Notes: generated by a model from the sequence alone, not told the origin. A stretch of 64,000 nt of DNA from Vibrio sagamiensis NBRC 104589 (GCF_007990935.1 NZ_BJXJ01000011.1:1-64000), one strand, 5' to 3'. Positions 27,128 to 37,100 are shown, counted from the first letter of the stretch. A program made the numbers and translations.

Positions 27128-28861
27128 GTGAAAAAAATTATATTAGCTATTTCTATTGGTGCAGCAGCTGCAGGAGTCGGTTATTTGTACCAAAATCAAG
27201 ATCAAAAGAGTGCTGAAACAAACTTGTTACTCTCACAAGTACCAGCAGATACATTAGCACTTTCATACCTAACAAAGCCAATTGACCACTACGAGTATGC
27301 GAATGCCTTTGGTTACACAGGTCAACAACCTATGGCCGATTTATTCATTGGAGAAGAATTGACACCGGGTCAAAAATTTATCATCGATTTTGTTGATGCA
27401 TATACGTCAGCATCAACTTCTTCAGAGTCATTGAAATCATTTTTGGGTACAGGCGATCTAGTCAACCCTGTCATGTATACATTAGGCTTAGTTCCGGTAT
27501 ATAAGTTGCCACTTGAAACCCCTGCTGCTTTTTGGCAAACATTGGATAAACAAGAAGCGCTTTCTGATGTCAAACATGAAATGATCAAGTTGGAAACGGT
27601 CGAATATCGTCGTTACACGTTAATACCGGCAACCACTGACAATGAAGAAATTAACTTAGCAGTTGCTGTAGTAGATAACATCTTAACTATCACATTGGAT
27701 ATCCCAAGTCTTGGCTCTGAAAACCCTTTAAAAACTGCGTTTGGCTTGACGGCGCCTAAACTAAGTATTGCTGATACTGATCGTTTAGAAAAATTACAAG
27801 AGAAATATGGTGAAGATAATAACTCATTCATGTTTGTTGATTTTCGCCAAATTGTTGAAGGCCTAACTTCAACTGATGGCAATCAAATGGCTCGCCAAGT
27901 AATGGCTTTAGATTTAGCTACTGAACTTGAAGCTGCTCGTGCACCTGAATGCCATAATGAACTTTCTCAAATTGCTAAAAATTGGCCGCAAATGATTGCT
28001 TTCACGCAATATGCTGTTGAGAAAGGCACAGCGAGCATGAAAGGAGGGATGATCTTTGAATCAAATAATCAAGCTATTCTTGATGCACTTAAATCAATTC
28101 GTGGAGTAGTGAGTGATTCTCAAACAGATAAGAGTATGTTTAGTGTTTCGCTCGGTGTTGATGCTGGTGCACTAGCATCTGCTGTTGGTGAAATCTGGAG
28201 TGATTTGACGATGCCGAGCTACCAGTGTAGCTTTTTATCCCAAGCTCAGCAGAATATTAATCAGCATAACCCTTCTCTAGCTGTTAGTATGGGTTCTGGA
28301 ATGGTTCAAGGCCTAAAAGGTATAGGCCTAGAGATGTTTGGTGTTGATATTGATACTAACGGACCGGATGGTCCTGAATTGGGTCAAGTTGATGGCATCA
28401 TTTCAGTTGCAGCAGATGACCCAAACAAGTTACTTCAAGTGGCACAGGGATTGGCACCAAATTTACAACAAGTAACCATTAAGCCAGACAATAAACCTGT
28501 AAATATTGGTGGGATTGTTGAACCTTACATTGGTAAACACATGGATATTTATCTTCGTTTAAACAATGGGCACCTTGCTTTGTATCATGGAAAAAATGCA
28601 GAGAAAGTTAGCGAAGAAATCATGAAGCAACCTCTTACTGCAAATGGATTGATGGATTTTTCTTTAGACACTACACGTGTTTTAGAGGTAATGGAGTCTG
28701 CTGCAAAAATTACAGGGGAGCCGATTCCTGAAGATATCATTATGAGTCTTCAGAGTCAGCTAGTAACAGACTTTTCATTTGATGTAACGTCGAAAGGTCT
28801 TCAATTTGACTTTTCTTACCAAGGCTCAATCAAACCACCGGAAAAAATTGCTCAACAATAG
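27128..28861 (+). CDS. signal-anchored protein of unknown function
   Basis: 577 residues from the GTG at 27128, six bases after CGGAG; a TTG two codons earlier would sit directly on the SD. An N-terminal signal anchor (residues ~3-20, KKIILAISIGAAAAGVGYLY) is followed by a large periplasmic part rich in Gln, Asp and hydrophobic beta/alpha segments. Only two cysteines are visible (near 277 and 365). No catalytic motif is seen and I recognise no family. It ends in a proline-containing tail and is convergent with glgX. Confidence 0.7.
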   Translation: MKKIILAISIGAAAAGVGYLYQNQDQKSAETNLLLSQVPADTLALSYLTKPIDHYEYANAFGYTGQQPMADLFIGEELTPGQKFIIDFVDAYTSASTSSESLKSFLGTGDLVNPVMYTLGLVPVYKLPLETPAAFWQTLDKQEALSDVKHEMIKLETVEYRRYTLIPATTDNEEINLAVAVVDNILTITLDIPSLGSENPLKTAFGLTAPKLSIADTDRLEKLQEKYGEDNNSFMFVDFRQIVEGLTSTDGNQMARQVMALDLATELEAARAPECHNELSQIAKNWPQMIAFTQYAVEKGTASMKGGMIFESNNQAILDALKSIRGVVSDSQTDKSMFSVSLGVDAGALASAVGEIWSDLTMPSYQCSFLSQAQQNINQHNPSLAVSMGSGMVQGLKGIGLEMFGVDIDTNGPDGPELGQVDGIISVAADDPNKLLQVAQGLAPNLQQVTIKPDNKPVNIGGIVEPYIGKHMDIYLRLNNGHLALYHGKNAEKVSEEIMKQPLTANGLMDFSLDTTRVLEVMESAAKITGEPIPEDIIMSLQSQLVTDFSFDVTSKGLQFDFSYQGSIKPPEKIAQQ

Positions 28862-28881
28862 TGAAATAACAAAGGCCTCGG

Positions 28882-28914
28882 ATGGAAAAGTGATAGAAGT
28901 ATCGCTTTTCCATT
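28882..28914. terminator. terminator between the 577-residue protein gene and glgX
   Basis: Stem ATGGAAAAG(T)GATA/TATC(G)CTTTTCCAT followed by TTTTATTT; two genes converge here. Confidence 0.7.
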
Positions 28915-28946
28915 TTATTTGTTCTGAGTACAGGGACTGAATCTGT

Positions 28947-30902
28947 TTATACTTGGTAATGAAGAATAATTATTGATGTTGGTGATACCATTATGTCACC
29001 TTCAGCATCGATTAAACAGATTCTGCTGAGTTTTGTATCACACAGAATTTGCCATTTTTGGTTACGGTCTGTAGGGAGAGTAAAACGAACAGACTTTTTG
29101 CTTTGGTTGATTAAATACAGCATTTCTTGTCCATTTTGAGCGATACCTAGATGAAGAGAGACAGAGTTAACCCGGTTCCAATCTTCATGACGCATTAACC
29201 TTCCATCTAAACTACGCCAAAAAATGCGATTTTGATTTCTATTCTTGCCACTAAAAGCGCGTATAAAAGGGACCATGTATTGTTGTCGCTGAGCGACCAT
29301 CTGAGATAACCATATTCTAAAAGATTGTTTATCTATTGAAGTGTTCCAGTCTAGCCAACTGGTTTTATTATCTTGGCAGTAAGCATTATTGTTACCACCT
29401 TGGCTATGGGATAATACATCGGCTAAAAGTATATGCGGTATGCCGAAAGCAAATAATAAGCTGGCAAGAAGATTTCTCTTTTGTTTTTCACGGATCGAAA
29501 TGATATTGGTATCGGTGGTTGGTCCTTCGACACCATAGTTACAGGAGCGATTATCACCATGACCGTCTCGATTCTCTTCCCCATTAGCCTCATTGTGCTT
29601 ATGCTGATAAGAAACTAAATCTTGCAGTGTGAAGCCGTCATGGTACGTAATGTAGTTTACGGTCAACTTATGTGGCCAGTTGGCTGCACTGTAAATATCC
29701 CTTGAACCCATGAGTCTCGTTGCGAAATCCTTAAGATAGCCTTGATCACCACGCCAAAAGCTTCTTGTGACGTCACGTAATTTATCATTGCATTCATTCC
29801 ATCCTATAGGAAAGTTGCCGACTTGGTAACCATTTGGACCAATATCCCATGGTTCAGCTATGAGTTTTGTTCCCCTCAAAATTGGATCTTGTGCAACAGC
29901 AGCAAAGAAAGCGGCTTTTTGGTTGAAGTCTTGACCTTGTCGTCCAAGAGTTGCGGCAAGATCAAATCTGAATCCATCGATCTTAAATTCAGTTACCCAG
30001 TAGCGCAGTGTATCCATCACTAAATTTAAGGAAGGCTGGTAGGATAGATCAATTGTATTCCCACAACCCGTAAAATTTGTAAAATTGTCACCGTGTTTAA
30101 GATAATAATGTGGATCAAGTATTTTTAAGTTGAAGTTTGTGGGTCCACTACCACCCTCAGCAGTATGGTTATAAACCACATCTAGAACTACCTCAATACC
30201 ATTTCTATGCAGTTCTCTAATTGTAGTTTTTAATTCACTTACCGCATCATATTGGGCATATCTTGGATCAGGTGCCATAAATAGATATGGATTATAGCCC
30301 CAATAGTTCACTTTTTTCATTTTGAGCAAATGTGGCTCATGCATACAAGCTGCGACAGGCAGAAGCTGAAGGGTATTAATATTTTGTGCTTTATAGAAAT
30401 TAAGCATTTCTTGAGAAACAAGACCTAGGTAATGGCCTCTGTGACTTACATTAATCTGTGGGTGTTGCTGAGTCGAGCCTTTGACATGGACTTCAAACAA
30501 AACCATTTCTTCTATAGATATGCGAGGGTGGGTAGTATTTTGCCAATCAAAATTATCATCGATAACAACACATTTTGCCAGGTCGAAACTCTTTTCAGGA
30601 CTAAAAGGAGGTTCATAAAAGAGCGCTTTATCTAGTGACTTTGCATATGGATCAGAAATCATAAAAGTTTGCTCTTTATCACTAACAATGAAATTGTATC
30701 TCTGACCTGCTTTAATATCAGGGATAAAAGTATGACGAATTCCGGCAGAATCACTGGGTAGATCGTATAGGACGAAATCGCCTTTATCATTAAATATAGC
30801 GAGCTTTATCTCGTTACAATTTGGCGCATGAATAGCAAAGTTACAGCCGTCGTCGGTTAAGGTAGCGCCTAGAGGGTAAGGTCGAGAATGTGAAAGTGTC
30901 AT
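28947..30902 (-). CDS. glgX: glycogen debranching enzyme (GH13 isoamylase type)
   Basis: 651 residues, the usual GlgX size. An N-terminal CBM48-like domain (SRPYPLGATLTDDGCNFAIH) is followed by a GH13 barrel. Region II is DGFRFDLAATLG (nucleophile Asp), the acid Glu is in LIAEPWD, and YITYHDGFTLQDLVSY carries the region IV Asp. It removes short alpha-1,6 branches from phosphorylase-limited glycogen. It stands apart from the malPQ-glgB genes 19 kb away but belongs to the same pathway. Confidence 0.9.
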   Translation of the reverse strand: MTLSHSRPYPLGATLTDDGCNFAIHAPNCNEIKLAIFNDKGDFVLYDLPSDSAGIRHTFIPDIKAGQRYNFIVSDKEQTFMISDPYAKSLDKALFYEPPFSPEKSFDLAKCVVIDDNFDWQNTTHPRISIEEMVLFEVHVKGSTQQHPQINVSHRGHYLGLVSQEMLNFYKAQNINTLQLLPVAACMHEPHLLKMKKVNYWGYNPYLFMAPDPRYAQYDAVSELKTTIRELHRNGIEVVLDVVYNHTAEGGSGPTNFNLKILDPHYYLKHGDNFTNFTGCGNTIDLSYQPSLNLVMDTLRYWVTEFKIDGFRFDLAATLGRQGQDFNQKAAFFAAVAQDPILRGTKLIAEPWDIGPNGYQVGNFPIGWNECNDKLRDVTRSFWRGDQGYLKDFATRLMGSRDIYSAANWPHKLTVNYITYHDGFTLQDLVSYQHKHNEANGEENRDGHGDNRSCNYGVEGPTTDTNIISIREKQKRNLLASLLFAFGIPHILLADVLSHSQGGNNNAYCQDNKTSWLDWNTSIDKQSFRIWLSQMVAQRQQYMVPFIRAFSGKNRNQNRIFWRSLDGRLMRHEDWNRVNSVSLHLGIAQNGQEMLYLINQSKKSVRFTLPTDRNQKWQILCDTKLSRICLIDAEGDIMVSPTSIIILHYQV

Positions 30903-31202
30903 CAGCAGTTCTTAGAGGATTCAGATTTATGATAAGTAAAAAGCTTTGTTTCAATTAGGTCAACTACTGGAATTCAAAAGTATGACTATGATTTCAAGGT
31001 TTGATTCATCGTGCTCGCTTTGAAGGTTTACCATCAAATATTGTGACGTTGTTCAAGAAAAGACATCTATTGCTCTGATGCCATAAAAATAAATTAAGGT
31101 AGCAAAAAATAAATGTTAATAGCTTGGGTTTTATGTTGTATTGTTGTTAAATTCCTTTTGTGATTAAAAGGATGCTCTACTCATTAATCGTTGGGATCAA
31201 CA
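30903..31202. other. intergenic region between divergent glgX and endonuclease genes
   Basis: 300 bases; nothing identifiable except the two presumed promoters. Confidence 0.4.
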
Positions 31203-32393
31203 ATGCAATTCTTACTTTCTTATCTCTATATTTTTCTTTATCTTTTTACTCCTTATATTCTTGGAACAGAATTAGAAAATGATCTTAAAGGCTGTGACTC
31301 TCATCGAATCATACTTAATATTATGACTGAAAAACATGGTGGTGAGACTAGTTGGATAATAGAAAATAAATACTCTGAAGTTGTGTATTCAGGTATGAAC
31401 TACTTAAATTCTCAGTTTTACCAAACAAAAATGTGCTTAGATGATGGCGAGTATCAGTTCACAATTATGGACAGTTATGATGACGGTATGTGCTGTAATA
31501 ATGGCTATGGTTCGTATTTCTTATTGTCTGAATCATTTCGGCTAATATCTGACCAAGAGTTCAATACAAAGCAGGTTACGCAATTTGTATTGGGAAAAGG
31601 TTCCTCAACATCGACGTTGAATCCATATTATCAAACGACAGATAACAAAAGGGGTTATGAGCTCAAAACGGAGCTATACCACATCATCAAACACCATCAG
31701 ACTCGTGGATACTCGGCAATATGGAGACTGATAAATAGCATCGATGTCGATCGCTATTATGAAAAGGATTACTCTATATTAGATATGTATACGGAATTAC
31801 CGTCGGATGTTGAGCGAGTCACGTACCGTACAAAAGTTGATCAATGTGGCCAATATCGCCAAGAAGGTGATTGCTATAACCGAGAGCATGCATTTCCAAA
31901 GAGTTGGTTTGGTGGAAAGGTTGAACCAATGAATTCAGATGCCCACCATATATTTGCATCCGATGGTTATGTAAATGGTAAGCGAAGCAATTGGCCATTT
32001 GGTGAAGTTGATATGAGTATTTTTGTGTCGACAAATGGCTCTAAGCTGGGCTTTAGCAATGACAATGCAAATTTTAATGGGTTAGTTTTTGAGCCAATTG
32101 ATGAGTTTAAAGGTGATTTTGCTCGAGCTTATTTTTATATGGCGACAAGATATCAAGATGTGATTCATCGTTGGGAAAAAAACTCGATTGTTTCCGATGC
32201 TGTGCTTGATGGGAGTATAGATCGGGTTTTTGAACCTTGGATATTAGAGACTCTCAAACGCTGGCATAAAAATGATCCAGTAAGTATCAAAGAACGAGAG
32301 CGCAATCAGGCTGTATATCTATTTCAAGGTAACCGTAACCCATATATTGATCATCCAGAGTTTGTCGAGCTAGTTTGGAAAGAGAGTCTATAG
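31203..32393 (+). CDS. secreted endonuclease I family nuclease with N-terminal extension
   Basis: 396 residues from the ATG at 31203 (weak SD TTGGGA). A hydrophobic signal peptide covers residues ~3-20. Residues ~30-125 are an extra beta-rich module with several cysteines and a Ca-loop-like DSYDDGMCCNNGYGSY segment. The C-terminal ~260 residues are an endonuclease I/Bsn-type nuclease with NREHAFPKSWF (catalytic His) and DAHHIFASDGYVNGKRSNWPFG. It probably degrades extracellular DNA or RNA. Vibrio Dns nucleases are about 230 residues, so the N-terminal module is unusual. Confidence 0.8.
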   Translation: MQFLLSYLYIFLYLFTPYILGTELENDLKGCDSHRIILNIMTEKHGGETSWIIENKYSEVVYSGMNYLNSQFYQTKMCLDDGEYQFTIMDSYDDGMCCNNGYGSYFLLSESFRLISDQEFNTKQVTQFVLGKGSSTSTLNPYYQTTDNKRGYELKTELYHIIKHHQTRGYSAIWRLINSIDVDRYYEKDYSILDMYTELPSDVERVTYRTKVDQCGQYRQEGDCYNREHAFPKSWFGGKVEPMNSDAHHIFASDGYVNGKRSNWPFGEVDMSIFVSTNGSKLGFSNDNANFNGLVFEPIDEFKGDFARAYFYMATRYQDVIHRWEKNSIVSDAVLDGSIDRVFEPWILETLKRWHKNDPVSIKERERNQAVYLFQGNRNPYIDHPEFVELVWKESL

Positions 32394-33069
32394 ATAGGGC
32401 ATCCCAATATACTTTGTCGGACTTCTACTCGATTTGTATTCTCAATCGTTTTTTATATTGCCAGTTGAGTAGAAGTTTTTAAATTAACCATTTAAAAATA
32501 ATGTCAAATTATTGTCATAACCTTATGTGGGTAGTTAAAGTTTATCTCATTTATGCTAGGGGATTTTCATAATTATTCATCTAAGTGATGGTTTTGCATT
32601 AACGGATCTGATTTAAATATGTTTTTTACCTATCTATTTTTTCGCTTGTATATGTTGGGTGTATTTCTTTGGTTCAATAATTTTTTTTAAAAAAAAAGTT
32701 CACGTTAATTTGAAGTAAAAGATAATTCCAGCAATATTGAATAATCTTAAATATTTATATTATTTATTACTTATCTTTTCACAATTTAACATTTTTTATT
32801 TGTATTCTATGTTTTATTGCAACAATTGTTGCAGAGTTGTTTTTTTTGTTCTTGTGCTATAGGTCTTTTTAGGCTTTGATTTAACAATTCTGAGTATTAA
32901 GTCTCTAAAAAATTAAATTGTCATCAAATTTTTTCCTAATTGTCAGTTTATTTCAAAGTCAAGTGTACATACTCGAAAAGTTAACTTTCACTTTGCTGGG
33001 GTTAATGCTCAACGAAATAAGTTATAAATTAATATTCAGATAAAGATAATTAATAATCTGGAATATTTT
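32394..33069. other. AT-rich leader region before the metabolite cluster
   Basis: About 675 extremely AT-rich bases with no gene. An imperfect terminator for the nuclease gene may be formed by ACTTCTACTC (32420-32429) and GAGTAGAAGT (32467-32476) followed by TTTT. The promoter of the cluster must lie in the right half. I looked for a JUMPstart/ops element and found none. Confidence 0.5.
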
Positions 33070-34080
33070 ATGCCTAAGAAAATTTTTAATTCGCTCTGTG
33101 GTAAATATGAAAGTCAAGATGGAGAATCGTATTTTACAAATAAGAAACTTCATAAGATGAAGAAAGAATTACCCTTAAAAATAATGAGTGAATATGAATG
33201 GGAACATTGGCAGAAATATGGTTTTGTCATTATTAAAAAAGCCATTACGCAAGAACATGCAAATAATATAATGGATATGGTTTGGAATTTTCAAAACCTA
33301 GATAAAGACGATCCAACTACTTGGTATCCGACAAGAGAATATCGAAGCGACTTGGACCGTGATCTTTACGTATACGGGTTTGCAGAGGTCTATCATCATC
33401 AACTTCTATGGGATAGTAGGCAAAGTAAGAAAGTATACGAGGCATTCGTTGATATCTGGGATTGTGAGGAATTATGGACAACTTTAGATAGGGTTAACCT
33501 AAATCCTCCTAATAAGTTCAATCGCTCTAGAAATCTTATTAAACCAACTGATGAAGGTTTTGATATTACCCTGCACTGGGATATTGATACCAGCTTAGAA
33601 AATATGCCACAAAGAGTCCAAGGAATTATTGCCCTTAATGATAGTGATGAAACTATGGGTGGATTCCAATGCTGCCCGAGTTTATTTTCAGGCTTTGATG
33701 AATGGAAAAAAACTCAGCCGAAAGATAGAGACCCTATACGTCCAAAGGTTAATAAGGAGGACTACCCTATTATCATTCCTAAGTTAGAAGCTGGTGACAT
33801 GCTTATATTTAATGGCTTACTTGCTCATGGAGTAAAAGAGAATCTTTCAGATAGTGGGGTGAGAGCTGTACAGTATTTATCTATGTCCCCTGCGCTTGAA
33901 GAGAATTATGAATTAAGAAAGTCAAGAGTACATTCATGGGAAACACTTTCAACACCAGACTGGAATCCTACTCTTCTCGGTGATGCTGTTAAACATGAAT
34001 CTGAAAGATATGGAAAAGCAAATTTAAACCAACTTGGTGAAAAGTTACTTGGATTAAAAAGCTGGAGAAAGGATAAATGA
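33070..34080 (+). CDS. PhyH-type Fe(II)/2-oxoglutarate dioxygenase
   Basis: 336 residues. The facial triad is visible as His169-x-Asp171 (LHWDID) and His252 (LLAHGVKEN), with Arg264 in the position expected for 2-oxoglutarate binding. These are phytanoyl-CoA dioxygenase family features; in biosynthetic clusters such enzymes hydroxylate, halogenate or rearrange small molecules. It is the first gene of the cluster, and its stop overlaps the next start (ATGA). Cytoplasmic. The substrate is unknown; a basic amino acid or sugar intermediate is a guess from the neighbours. Confidence 0.8.
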   Translation: MPKKIFNSLCGKYESQDGESYFTNKKLHKMKKELPLKIMSEYEWEHWQKYGFVIIKKAITQEHANNIMDMVWNFQNLDKDDPTTWYPTREYRSDLDRDLYVYGFAEVYHHQLLWDSRQSKKVYEAFVDIWDCEELWTTLDRVNLNPPNKFNRSRNLIKPTDEGFDITLHWDIDTSLENMPQRVQGIIALNDSDETMGGFQCCPSLFSGFDEWKKTQPKDRDPIRPKVNKEDYPIIIPKLEAGDMLIFNGLLAHGVKENLSDSGVRAVQYLSMSPALEENYELRKSRVHSWETLSTPDWNPTLLGDAVKHESERYGKANLNQLGEKLLGLKSWRKDK

Positions 34081-35366
34081 GAAATGTATGTTTATCTCTT
34101 CCGACAAACCGAGAATGCAAAGAAACGATCAAATTATTATTAAAAGAAGCCGAATATGCAAAGAGTATCTTTGATATTAATGTCAAACTTCTAATTTTAG
34201 ATACATCACCAAGAAAAGTTGCATTAGAAAATGAAGAAGTTGCTAATGAAATAGCGAAAAATTCCAAGATTAAAATAATATACTTCAATGAAGATGAGCA
34301 AATAAAACTTATTAGCGGCATAATAAAAAAAGCGAGGTTAGAGGAGCCAGAGAGAGCGCTTCGTCTAATGAATCCAGATGACGTTTCGTATGGAGCTTGT
34401 ACGAACCGAGCTTTCCTAATCAGTTCTATATTAGGTTGTGACGTCTTATTGAGAAGAGACTCTGATAGTCGTTATCAAGAATACAATAACGAATATGTAT
34501 TTCCCATTAAGAGTGAGCTGACAGCTTTAGGTTTAAAGGCTAAAGATGTAATCAGTTATGTTAATCATTGTACATTGAGCTCAGAACAAGAAGTTATGCC
34601 TATTTCTTTGGCAGGGGGCTCTTTTATTGGTGAAATGTCAGTTGATATAAGTGAGCTGAAAGAACTCTCACCATCTGCCTATTATAATGTAGTTAGTTTG
34701 TGGGCTCCTGATAATACAACCGACATAGAAAAAAGAAACTTAGTTGATATTTCATTTACTGGTGGAGGAACTACACCCTTTAGTGGTGATGAGATATTTC
34801 TAGGAAGTGCTGATCCCATGCGAATAGATATGTGTAACGTTGGATTTTACAAAGTTCATCAATACGTACCACTGCCACCAGGGAAAGTTACCACTGGTTC
34901 AGACTATTTTCTATTACATTTGATTAAAAGCTCAACATTGCCGGGAATATCTCATAATAGACATATTGAAAATTTTTATACACCAGTGAGGAAGACAGAA
35001 TCAGGGTTCATTAAGTCACAGTATAGATTTGCAAAGTTTTTAATATCAATGCCTTATCTTTATTCAATATATGAGAATATGGACAAATTAGGTAATACGA
35101 TTTTGAATGAAAATTATGAACCTAGAGCTAATGTTATTGAAAACCTTATTGAAAAAAGCTTATTGATAGACCCTACTATATGTGTCGAAAAAATGAATGT
35201 TCTGATAGATGAATATAAGAATGTTGGTGGCCGATACCTTAGCTTTGCTAAAGAATTAGAAATGAGAAAAGTTGAACTAGTACAAGAAGTTAAAGAAGAC
35301 TTTAAGGACTTTTTACACCTAGTCTCAATATGGTCAAGGTTGATATCATCTTCACAATTAAAATAA
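34077..35366 (+). CDS. glycosyltransferase-like protein of unknown specificity
   Basis: 429 residues, translationally coupled to the dioxygenase (ATGA overlap). The first 120 residues alternate beta-strands and helices like a nucleotide-binding GT-A fold (VCLSLPTNRECKETI, VKLLILDTSP, IKIIYFNED). A DxD-like acidic motif follows in LLRRDSDSRY near residue 130. The middle has GGSFIGE and FTGGGTTPFSGDEIF. No membrane helix. It may belong to a domain-of-unknown-function family seen in natural product clusters (DUF6271 comes to mind, unverified). I call it a putative glycosyltransferase with limited confidence. Confidence 0.6.
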   Translation: MRNVCLSLPTNRECKETIKLLLKEAEYAKSIFDINVKLLILDTSPRKVALENEEVANEIAKNSKIKIIYFNEDEQIKLISGIIKKARLEEPERALRLMNPDDVSYGACTNRAFLISSILGCDVLLRRDSDSRYQEYNNEYVFPIKSELTALGLKAKDVISYVNHCTLSSEQEVMPISLAGGSFIGEMSVDISELKELSPSAYYNVVSLWAPDNTTDIEKRNLVDISFTGGGTTPFSGDEIFLGSADPMRIDMCNVGFYKVHQYVPLPPGKVTTGSDYFLLHLIKSSTLPGISHNRHIENFYTPVRKTESGFIKSQYRFAKFLISMPYLYSIYENMDKLGNTILNENYEPRANVIENLIEKSLLIDPTICVEKMNVLIDEYKNVGGRYLSFAKELEMRKVELVQEVKEDFKDFLHLVSIWSRLISSSQLK

Positions 35367-35384
35367 CTAATTTAAGTAACAGAT

Positions 35385-36590
35385 ATGCTCTCGAATAAAC
35401 AAGCAGAAGTGCTTCAAAGTACAAAAGAAGACTGTATTGTCTTTGATATAGAAAATATTGAACATCAATATGACAGACTTCAGCAAGCAATACCTAATTT
35501 AGATATTAGATTCGCAATTAAATCCTGCCCATTGGACACAGTATTGAATGCACTTTCAGCGAGGGGAGCTGGCTTTGATGCGGCGAGCCCTAATGAAATC
35601 ATTCAAGCTTTGAAAACTGGGACGAAAGTAGAAAAAATACATTACGGTAATACAATAAAGTCGAATGTTCAGATTTTAACAGCTTTTAATTTGGGTATTC
35701 GTGACTTTGCAACTGATTGTATTAATGATACACGCGCGATAGCAAAGCATGCCCCAGGTAGTAATGTATTTTGTCGTATTGCTACAGATGGTAAAGGTGC
35801 TGTATGGGGGTTAAGTAAGAAGTTTGGTTGTTCATTGGAGGAGTCAATTCGAGTTCTTAATGAAGCAAAAGCTAATGGCTTACAGCCTGCTGGTATCTCA
35901 TTACATATTGGTTCACAACAAATGGAGCCAAGTTCTTGGGATAAGGTGTTTGAAGAGTTAGAGTTTGTATTAAGACGTCTTAAAGATGATGGAATCAAGC
36001 TGAAATATATTAACTTAGGTGGCGGCTTACCTGCTTCAGGATATTTGGATAAATCTGGTAATAAACTTAATCCACCTATTAATGAGATCATTGTTGCTAT
36101 TAAATCAGGGATGTGCAGATTACAAAAATCAATTGGGTATTCATTAAACTTTATTATGGAGCCAGGTAGATATCTTGTCGCAGATTTTGGTGTTATAAAA
36201 ACACATGTTGTTAGATTGGCAGAAAGAGTTCAACCCAATGGCGACAAGCAGAATTGGCTATTTTTGAATAGTGGTAAGTTTAATGGGCTTTATGAAACCG
36301 ATGCATTAACATACCCTGTTATATTTCCGAATAGTCGTAATACAGAAGATACCATTGGTGTTATTATTGCTGGGCCGACTTGCGATAGTGATGACGTATT
36401 TAACTCTGAAAAAAGCTTAATTAATATTCCGGTTGATTTGAAACCAGGTGATCCAGTTTGGATATTATCCTGTGGTGCTTATTCTGCAAGCTATACGACA
36501 CTTGGATTTAATGGTTTTGAACCATTGACTCATAAGTTCGTTAAAGAATCGATTTTTATAAATATTCATGGATATAAGAAAATAGCTTAA
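35385..36590 (+). CDS. fold III PLP-dependent decarboxylase, ornithine/lysine decarboxylase-like
   Basis: 401 residues, 18 bases after the previous gene. Alanine-racemase-fold decarboxylase: Schiff-base Lys46 in FAIKSCP, HIGSQ near 180, GGGLPA near 210, EPGRYLVA near 260 for phosphate binding, and the C-terminal active-site loop GPTCDSDD with the cysteine contributed across the dimer. These match ornithine decarboxylases more than diaminopimelate decarboxylase. It should remove the alpha-carboxyl of a basic amino acid or of an intermediate carrying such a group. In antibiotic and siderophore pathways, relatives act on assembled intermediates. Confidence 0.82.
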   Translation: MLSNKQAEVLQSTKEDCIVFDIENIEHQYDRLQQAIPNLDIRFAIKSCPLDTVLNALSARGAGFDAASPNEIIQALKTGTKVEKIHYGNTIKSNVQILTAFNLGIRDFATDCINDTRAIAKHAPGSNVFCRIATDGKGAVWGLSKKFGCSLEESIRVLNEAKANGLQPAGISLHIGSQQMEPSSWDKVFEELEFVLRRLKDDGIKLKYINLGGGLPASGYLDKSGNKLNPPINEIIVAIKSGMCRLQKSIGYSLNFIMEPGRYLVADFGVIKTHVVRLAERVQPNGDKQNWLFLNSGKFNGLYETDALTYPVIFPNSRNTEDTIGVIIAGPTCDSDDVFNSEKSLINIPVDLKPGDPVWILSCGAYSASYTTLGFNGFEPLTHKFVKESIFINIHGYKKIA

Positions 36591-36604
36591 CATGAAGATA
36601 TAAC

Positions 36605-37084
36605 ATGCTAATAAGAGAAATAAAAAAAGAGGATTGGAAATATATACTAGATATCCAAAGACAATCATACGGTGTAGAGCTTGAAGAAGAAAGATTTGCA
36701 TTAGAGTCAAAAGTTAATGTATCAAGAAATACTAGTTGTGTGATTGAAATAGATAGTAAAGTATGTGGCTATATAATAGCCTTGCCATATCCAATAAATT
36801 CATTCCCAGAAATTAATAGCACTGAAACTAAACGTTATCAATCTGATAATCTTCACATTCATGATCTATCTATATGTGCAGAAAATAGGAAGCAGGGGTT
36901 CGCTAAAACTTTATTTAATTACCTTAAAGAAAAATCCGTAAGAGAAAATTTTTCATCTATCTCAATTGTATCGATAGATGGGGCTTTTGACTTTTGGAGT
37001 AAATTAGAATTTAAGCCTACGTCATTATCTAATGAAATCAATATGTATGGCGATAACTCTAATTATATGACTATTACTCTATAA
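36605..37084 (+). CDS. GNAT-family N-acyltransferase
   Basis: 159 residues, 14 bases after the decarboxylase gene. The N-terminal IREIKKEDWKYILDIQ and the acetyl-CoA pyrophosphate loop ENRKQGFAKTLF (Q/R-x-x-G-x-A) mark the GNAT fold. It could acylate the amine produced by the decarboxylase, or serve as self-protection by acetylating the product. It differs in sequence from the other GNAT at 61.3 kb. Confidence 0.75.
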   Translation: MLIREIKKEDWKYILDIQRQSYGVELEEERFALESKVNVSRNTSCVIEIDSKVCGYIIALPYPINSFPEINSTETKRYQSDNLHIHDLSICAENRKQGFAKTLFNYLKEKSVRENFSSISIVSIDGAFDFWSKLEFKPTSLSNEINMYGDNSNYMTITL

Positions 37085-37100
37085 AATAAAAGAATTTAAT

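Noticed and set aside
32500..32560. JUMPstart/ops-like sequence (GTGGGTAGTT) before the 33-41 kb cluster
   Set aside because: Does not match the GGCGGTAG core, and no flanking JUMPstart sequence is seen.
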